Shown piece after piece: positions 3,667 to 8,025 of a stretch of 8,025 nucleotides of DNA (position 1 is its first letter; each line of letters opens with the position of its first letter). The translations under genes and the position numbers were made by a program. Origin of the DNA: Candidatus Bathyarchaeota archaeon (GTDB lineage Archaea; Thermoproteota; Bathyarchaeia; Bathyarchaeales; DTEX01); assembly GCA_003601725.1 (NCBI GenBank), contig PIYJ01000084.1, positions 1 to 8,025 on the forward strand. The letters are read 5' to 3'. The notes below the pieces were generated by a model. It was not told the DNA's origin. It ran no database searches and was given only the letters and a program-made list of their open reading frames with translations.

Positions 3667-4620
3667 ATGATTATTTTCGGCCCTGTTCCGTCGAGGCGTT
3701 TAGGCAGGAGCTTGGGAATAAACAATATTCCCGCAAAGGTTTGCTCCTACTCATGCGTATACTGTCAGCTTGGAAGAACAATAAAAACATGCATAGAACG
3801 AAGAGCTTTCTATGATCCTGAACAGATCTTTAAGAACGTCAAAGAGAGAATCGGAGAAGCTAAAGCCAAAGATGAAAAGATTGATTATCTAACCTTTGTT
3901 CCCGACGGGGAGCCAACCTTAGATGTGAATCTCGGAAGGGAAATGGAACTTTTAAAGGCATTAAATAGGCCCATAGCCATATTGACGAATGCCTCTCTTC
4001 TTTGGCGTGCAGATGTTAAGGAGGATCTTTTAAAAGCTGATCTCGTCTCCGTGAAGATTGACGCTGTCAGCGAGAAAAATTGGAGAAAAATAAATAGGCC
4101 TCACAAGTCTTTGAAGATAGATGAAATCTTAAATGGGATAATCGAGTTTTCTGGGGAATTTAAGGGGAAGCTAATCACCGAGACTATGCTTATAGACGGC
4201 TTAGACTACTCAGATGATCTAGAAAAAACAGCGGATTTTTTATCAAAAATAAGACCCCATAAAGCCTACATTGCTGTTCCAACAAGGCCCCCAGCGGAGA
4301 GATGGGTTAAACCAGCTGATGAAAGGGTGATTAACAGGGCTTTCCAACTCTTCTCCAGAAAACTCGGAGATGACGTGGTTGAGTATTTAATTGGATATGA
4401 GGGAAACGCCTTTGCTTTCACCGGGAACCTTGAAGAAGATCTGCTCAGCATAACATCAGTACATCCAATGCGAGAAGAAGGAGTGAAGGAACTCTTGAAG
4501 AAAGCAAATGCCAGCTGGGGTGTCGTTAAGAACTTGCTGGATAAAGGCAAACTTGTAGAGCTAGAATATGAAGATCATAAATATTACATGAGGAAACTTC
4601 CGAGCAGAATAAAAATTTGA
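3667..4620 (+). CDS. Radical SAM protein, COG0731-like
   Basis: 317 residues. The signature C26-x3-C30-x2-C33 (VCSYSCVYCQLG) binds the 4Fe-4S cluster that cleaves S-adenosylmethionine. It is preceded by the family-specific GPVPSRRLGRSLGI at 5-18, and followed by FVPDGEPTLD (the Gly/Glu SAM-contact region), AILTNASLL and DLVSVKID strands of the partial TIM barrel. The last 60 or so residues (VHPMREEGVKELLKK, then VVKNLLDKGKLVELEYE) look like a small winged-helix domain. It resembles the uncharacterised short COG0731 group rather than Taw1/TYW1 or NifB, as I recall these families. It follows the NifX-like gene on the same strand; a weak ATTAAAC element at about 3635 could also give it its own leaderless start. 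Substrate unknown; the setting suggests cofactor or Fe-S metabolism. Confidence 0.9.
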   Translation: MIIFGPVPSRRLGRSLGINNIPAKVCSYSCVYCQLGRTIKTCIERRAFYDPEQIFKNVKERIGEAKAKDEKIDYLTFVPDGEPTLDVNLGREMELLKALNRPIAILTNASLLWRADVKEDLLKADLVSVKIDAVSEKNWRKINRPHKSLKIDEILNGIIEFSGEFKGKLITETMLIDGLDYSDDLEKTADFLSKIRPHKAYIAVPTRPPAERWVKPADERVINRAFQLFSRKLGDDVVEYLIGYEGNAFAFTGNLEEDLLSITSVHPMREEGVKELLKKANASWGVVKNLLDKGKLVELEYEDHKYYMRKLPSRIKI

Positions 4621-4625
4621 GAAAT

Positions 4626-5315
4626 TTAGATCTCCACTCTGAAGCCGGCTGAGCATCCTACGCTGGAATCTGGGTAGAGCATCAAGATTTCCCTTTTTCG
4701 CATCGTGCAATGGCAAGGAACGATCAGGGCTATATCACGCAGAATCTCTCCAGTTTATTGAAGCTATGAAATCCGCCTATCACTCCATGAATTCTGCCGA
4801 ATCTCGATGCTATTCTCAGTATTTTATCCAACCCTGGATGTGAACATCCAGTTATGACGATCGCGCCCATTTTCCTTCTTGACGATTAAAGATTGCTCTT
4901 TAATGAAGAAGCCGACTTCGCCCGTTGTGAAGATGCCTTCTGAAATCTCTTCTATTTTACTTATCTCTCTTAACTTAACATTCGGAAAAGAAGCAACTTT
5001 CTTCTTAAAGGATCTAGAGAAAGATCTAAGAAGATAAACTTTAACGTTTCCAAGCATTCCTAAAATCCGGAAGCCTCCTGTGTGATCTCTATGTTCATGT
5101 GAAAAAAACAACTTTACTGATCTTATTGAGATCCACATTAAATTTATGCATGTTAAAAAGCAAAACGTCCATATCTGCTCCTGTATCAAAAAGTAAATCT
5201 TCTCCGATTAAACAAGAGACCCCCTGCCGCTTCTGAATCCTTCTTTAGCTTCATTATCATAGAGAACCCTTAGCTCCGTCTGGAATTCCCCCTCAATGCC
5301 GAAATAAAGCGACAA
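4626..5315 (-). pseudogene. Frameshifted MBL-fold metallohydrolase, COG1237-like
   Basis: No single frame covers it, but joined pieces give a complete metallo-beta-lactamase-fold protein. In order: ELRVLYDNEAKEGFRSG (frame 1), VSCLIGEDLLFDTGADMDVL (frame 2), SHEHRDHTGGFRILG with the HxHxDH metal site (frame 3), AIVITGCSHPGLDKILRIA and GVIGGFHSFNKLE (frame 4), and IALIVPCHCTMRKREI to CSAGFRVEI, stop at 4626-4628 (frame 5). Breaks lie near 5218-5225 (GGGG), at 5102-5108 (seven T, one too many), at 4866-4868 (GGG, one too many) and near 4745-4748. The family includes proteins annotated as dihydropterin ribofuranosyl-aminobenzene phosphate synthase. The start is uncertain; TTGs at 5315 or 5327 are possible. 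Motifs are otherwise intact, so decay is recent or these are sequencing errors. It ends 5 bp from the convergent radical SAM gene. Confidence 0.85.
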
Positions 5316-5350
5316 TCTTCTCTTCAAACATGAAGAGTAATCAAATTATG

Positions 5351-5365
5351 TCCTTCGAAAAAGGA
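5351..5365 (-). terminator. Possible terminator hairpin after the E1 gene
   Basis: The minus strand reads TCCTT-TTTCG-AAGGA, a five-base inverted repeat about 17 nt past the stop, containing a run of five T. Weak, but in the right place. Confidence 0.3.
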
Positions 5366-5381
5366 TGAAGAGGCCCGCGTT

Positions 5382-7376
5382 CTATATTATTTTCTTGACT
5401 GCCTCTATGATTTTTTCCTTGCTGGGAATAGCTGCCTCTTCCAGCACCGGGCTCATAGGAATCGGAACGTCCTCTCCGGCGACTCTGACGACGGGTGCAT
5501 CCAGATAGTCAAAGGCCTTCTCCATGATCAACGTGGCAATCTCAGCTCCGACACCGCAGGTTCTGTATCCCTCGTATACGACGATTGCTTTATTCGTCTT
5601 CTTAACAGAGGTTATTATCGTATCAAGATCTAAAGGCTTCAATGTACGGGGATCTACGATTTCTGCGCTTATGTCTTCTTCAGCGAGCTCCTCAGCGGCT
5701 TCAAGTGCAACATGAACCATTCTGGAATAGGCGATTATCGTAACATCTGTGCCCTCCTTCTTGATATCTGCGACGCCTAACGGAACAGTATACTCCTGCT
5801 CAGGAACCTCACCTTCAGTTCCATAAAGCATCTTATGCTCAATGAAGATGACTGGATTGTCATCCCTTATGCAAGTCTTCAATAAACCCTTAGCGTCAAA
5901 AGGAGTCGAAGGCATAACCACGAATATGCCGGGGACATGCATATACCATGCTTCGAGGCTTTGAGAATGATGCGCGGCGATTCCACGTCCCGCTCCTCCC
6001 TGCGTTCTATAAACAACGGGGACCTTCGATTTTCCTCCGAACATGTATCGGTTCTTCGCTGCGATGTTGACTATTTGATCCATTGCGATCGTCGAGAAGT
6101 CTATGTACATTATCTCTGCAACTGGACGAAGACCCGTCATAGCTGCTCCCGCGGCTGCGCCGGCAATAGCAGCCTCGGAGATGGGTGTATCCCTTACTCT
6201 TTCTAATCCGAATTCCTTGTAAAGCCCACGGGTGACTTGATATGCACCGCCGTAAAGCGCAATATCCTCCCCCATCAAGAAGACCCTTTTGTCTCTCCGC
6301 ATCTCTTCACGTAAGGCTTCATTCAACGCATCAACATAGCGTATCCTACGCATCTTCAAGCCGATCTCTTTTGCTTTTGAAAGGCTTTCTATGGAGGTCT
6401 CTGAGTCGACATAGATATCCGTATATAAACCGTCATAAAGCGTGTCAACCTCGGGGTATGGACTGCTCAACGCAAATTTCTCTGCTTCTTCAACTTCCCT
6501 AGCTACGTCTTCCTCTAGTTTTCTCGCTTGCTGCTCCGTCAGTATTCCCCCTTCTATGAGCTTCCTTCTAAAAGTCACAATTGGATCTCGAGCTTTCCAT
6601 CTTCTTTCTTCCTCACGTGTCCGATAAACCCTTGCGTCGCTTCTTGAGTGACCGTAAAACCTGTAAGTCTTACATTCCACAAGAGTCGGCCCCTCGCCTT
6701 TCCGTGCTCTCTCCACCGCCTCGCCTACTGCTCTTTTAACGTCTAAAACATCCATCCCGTCAGCGATGATCCCTGGAATGTTGTAGCCCTTCGCTCTCTC
6801 CGCGATGTCTTCAAAGGGAAAGGCTCTATTCACAGCGACGGACATGCCGTAAAGGTTATTCTCACAGACGTAGATGACGGGGAGCTTCCAAATCGAAGCT
6901 AGATTAACTGACTCATGAAATGCACCCGTGTTTGCAGCTCCATCACCGAAAAAGCATAAGACAACCTGATCGGTTCCCCGCATCTTTACGGAGAGACCGG
7001 CTCCCGTTGCTACAGGTATGTTTGAACCGACTATTCCCGTTGCACCTAAATTTCCCGCGTTAACATCAGCGATATGCATCGATCCGCCTCTTCCTTTGCA
7101 GTATCCAGTTGCTTTTCCGCAGAGCTCCGCAAGCATCAGCTTTAAGTCTCCTCCCTTCGCTATGCAATGCCCATGACCTCGATGAGTACTCGTTATGTAG
7201 TCGTCCTTTCGGATTGCGGCTACGGCGCCGACTGCAACGGCTTCCTCGCCGACATACAGATGGGAAGCTCCTTTAACGATATCTCGGCTTAAGAGATCCA
7301 TCACTTTCTCTTCGAAGTATCTTATCCTCAGCATATCTCTGAGGTATTCAATCATCTTTTCATCTTCCATTAACAT
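5382..7376 (-). CDS. Fused alpha-beta E1 of a thiamine-diphosphate 2-oxoacid/acetoin dehydrogenase
   Basis: 664 residues, a head-to-tail fusion of the two E1 subunits. The alpha part (1 to about 325) has THRGHGH (64-70), the thiamine-diphosphate motif GDG (144-146) to NN (173-174), and YGHSRSDARVYRT (241-253). After a linker of about 20 residues the beta part (about 343-664) has the catalytic Glu in MGEDIALYGG (E370), RDTPISEAAIAG, and RGIAAHHSQSLEAW with the active-site histidines (469-470). It decarboxylates a 2-oxoacid, or cleaves acetoin, and passes the acyl group to a lipoyl E2. Which substrate cannot be told; the SNIPVATGAG and KGRGGSMH context recalls acetoin/pyruvate-type E1. No E2, E3 or lipoylation gene is adjacent: a pseudogene follows and a divergent dehydrogenase precedes. 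ATG at 7376 is used; an in-frame ATG at 7370 is also possible. TTTAAA at 7430-7435 may be its TATA box. Confidence 0.95.
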   Translation of the reverse strand: MLMEDEKMIEYLRDMLRIRYFEEKVMDLLSRDIVKGASHLYVGEEAVAVGAVAAIRKDDYITSTHRGHGHCIAKGGDLKLMLAELCGKATGYCKGRGGSMHIADVNAGNLGATGIVGSNIPVATGAGLSVKMRGTDQVVLCFFGDGAANTGAFHESVNLASIWKLPVIYVCENNLYGMSVAVNRAFPFEDIAERAKGYNIPGIIADGMDVLDVKRAVGEAVERARKGEGPTLVECKTYRFYGHSRSDARVYRTREEERRWKARDPIVTFRRKLIEGGILTEQQARKLEEDVAREVEEAEKFALSSPYPEVDTLYDGLYTDIYVDSETSIESLSKAKEIGLKMRRIRYVDALNEALREEMRRDKRVFLMGEDIALYGGAYQVTRGLYKEFGLERVRDTPISEAAIAGAAAGAAMTGLRPVAEIMYIDFSTIAMDQIVNIAAKNRYMFGGKSKVPVVYRTQGGAGRGIAAHHSQSLEAWYMHVPGIFVVMPSTPFDAKGLLKTCIRDDNPVIFIEHKMLYGTEGEVPEQEYTVPLGVADIKKEGTDVTIIAYSRMVHVALEAAEELAEEDISAEIVDPRTLKPLDLDTIITSVKKTNKAIVVYEGYRTCGVGAEIATLIMEKAFDYLDAPVVRVAGEDVPIPMSPVLEEAAIPSKEKIIEAVKKII

Positions 7377-7428
7377 CGCCAGCCAACTATGACGGTTCTT
7401 TGAACTATCAGAAGATGAGAAACTCTCC

Positions 7429-7438
7429 CTTTAAACAG
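7429..7438 (-). promoter_or_regulatory. Probable TATA box of the E1 gene
   Basis: On the minus strand CTGTTTAAAG predicts a transcript start near 7407 and a leader of about 30 nt before the ATG at 7376. No strong ribosome binding site is visible. Confidence 0.35.
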
Positions 7439-7471
7439 TTATGCATCTGACGATTGCGACGTTTGGCCATT

Positions 7472-7484
7472 ATGAAGTCTTCAT
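7472..7484. repeat. Palindrome ATGAAG-T-CTTCAT in divergent promoter region
   Basis: Perfect 6-base arms around one base, in the 236-bp spacer between the divergent E1 and short-chain dehydrogenase genes. It could be an operator controlling either gene. A TATA-like TATTTATAG follows at 7511-7519 for the rightward direction. Nothing else is recognised in this spacer. Confidence 0.35.
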
Positions 7485-7612
7485 GATAAAAAATTAATGT
7501 GGATCCTACCTATTTATAGCATTGAAGAGGAGCTTTTTCGACGATACATATCTGTATGCTCGTCTAAACAAAAATGTCATACATGGATCCTTATGTGTGA
7601 TGGTGAAGGGGC

Positions 7613-8025
7613 ATGGAGGAAAAGCCTATACATAAAGGCCGGCTTTCAGGGAAGGTTGCGGTGATAGTAGGGGGCTCAGGAGGCATAGGAAGAGGTATAG
7701 TGGAAGATTTCGTCAGGGAAGGAGCATATGTAGCCATCGCGGATATAGCTATTGACAAGGCTGAAAGCATCGCTGAAGAGATAAACAGGCGATACGGGAA
7801 AGAAAGGGCAGCAGCGGTTTATGTTGATGTGACTGATGAAGAATCAGTTAAAAGAATGGTTGAGAGGATTCTTGAAATATTCAAAGAGATAGACATACTG
7901 ATATATTGTGTGGGTGTAGTGAAGGCTGGAAGCGTTAAATCTTTCAGTCTTTCAGATTTCAGATTTGTGACTGATGTGAATTATACTGGGTATTTTCTCT
8001 GCGTTAAACATGTCTCACGGGTCAT
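7613..8025 (+). CDS. Short-chain dehydrogenase/reductase, N-terminal part (cut by window edge)
   Basis: 137 complete codons, open to the right edge. ATG at 7613 is preceded by GGTGA at 7602-7606 with a 6-nt spacer. The Rossmann dinucleotide motif is VGGSGGIGRG (19-28), with Val where most short-chain dehydrogenases have Thr. An Asp at the end of the second strand (IADI, D44) predicts NAD(H) rather than NADP(H). VDVTDEESV at 71-79 and N123 in the VNYTGYF segment fit classical members; the usual NNAG is replaced by YCVG (98-101). The catalytic Ser-Tyr-Lys lies beyond the window. The pattern reminds me of the sorbitol-6-phosphate dehydrogenase-like group often fused to aldolases, but substrate assignment is not possible. 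It is divergent from the E1 gene. Confidence 0.9.
   Translation, partial: MEEKPIHKGRLSGKVAVIVGGSGGIGRGIVEDFVREGAYVAIADIAIDKAESIAEEINRRYGKERAAAVYVDVTDEESVKRMVERILEIFKEIDILIYCVGVVKAGSVKSFSLSDFRFVTDVNYTGYFLCVKHVSRV

Noticed and set aside
1423..4620. Nitrogenase or true FeMo-cofactor assembly locus
   Set aside because: No nifH, nifD, nifK, nifE or nifN and no NifB signature are present; NifX-type domains are widespread in non-fixing archaea.
3667..4620. Archaeal TYW1/Taw1 (wybutosine) assignment of the radical SAM gene
   Set aside because: It shares the broad COG0731 level only. The N-terminus starts directly with GPVPSRRLGRSLG, a different short family, so a tRNA-modification name would be unsupported.
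4824..5189. 121-codon frame as an intact short protein
   Set aside because: It holds only the middle third of an MBL-fold protein; its ends (FCFLTCINLMW, RDRHNWMFTSRVG) are frameshift artefacts of the flanking conserved pieces.

Overview
The window reads as a piece of an anaerobic, uncultured-type archaeal chromosome. The signs are TATA boxes of the form CTATATAAA and TTTAAATA about 26 nt before several start codons, archaeal GGTGA/GAGGTGA ribosome binding sites, several TTG or GTG starts, T-run terminators, and anaerobic gene content (two-iron superoxide reductase, NifX-like proteins, a radical SAM enzyme). A Bathyarchaeia or other Thermoproteota-like lineage is my guess; no rRNA or tRNA gene is present to settle it.

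Layout. At the left edge a thioredoxin-fold protein gene (minus, cut by the window) and a GNAT acetyltransferase (plus) share one divergent TATA region. A superoxide reductase (desulfoferrodoxin) follows on the plus strand and ends in a T-rich convergent terminator zone. Bases 1423-4620 form the central island. A leftward operon holds a coiled-coil protein with an aromatic N-terminus, a 69-residue aromatic/glycine-rich protein, a possible 28-residue peptide and a NifX-like protein. Divergent from it is a DUF134 helix-turn-helix regulator, then a second NifX-like protein with a GMGMGR repeat and the same kind of C-terminal coiled coil, then a radical SAM enzyme. Near-identical TGTG-N6-CAC(A/G) boxes lie in the divergent promoter (two copies) and in the promoter of the second NifX gene (one copy, inverted), which ties the units into one probable regulon controlled by the DUF134 protein.

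Right part. A metallo-beta-lactamase-fold gene on the minus strand (4626 to about 5315) is broken by four frameshifts, although its protein motifs are well preserved. Next comes a single long gene that fuses the alpha and beta subunits of a thiamine-diphosphate 2-oxoacid/acetoin dehydrogenase E1, with no E2 or E3 gene beside it. Divergent from it starts a short-chain dehydrogenase that runs off the right edge.

How it fits together. The central island looks like a small metal or Fe-S cofactor handling system of unknown exact function: NifX-type carrier domains, a radical SAM enzyme, low-complexity aromatic or Met/Gly-rich partners with a common coiled-coil tail, and a local regulator with its own operators. 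That combination is the most interesting thing here. The assignment to cofactor handling is inference from NifX/NifB biology; no nitrogenase genes are visible.
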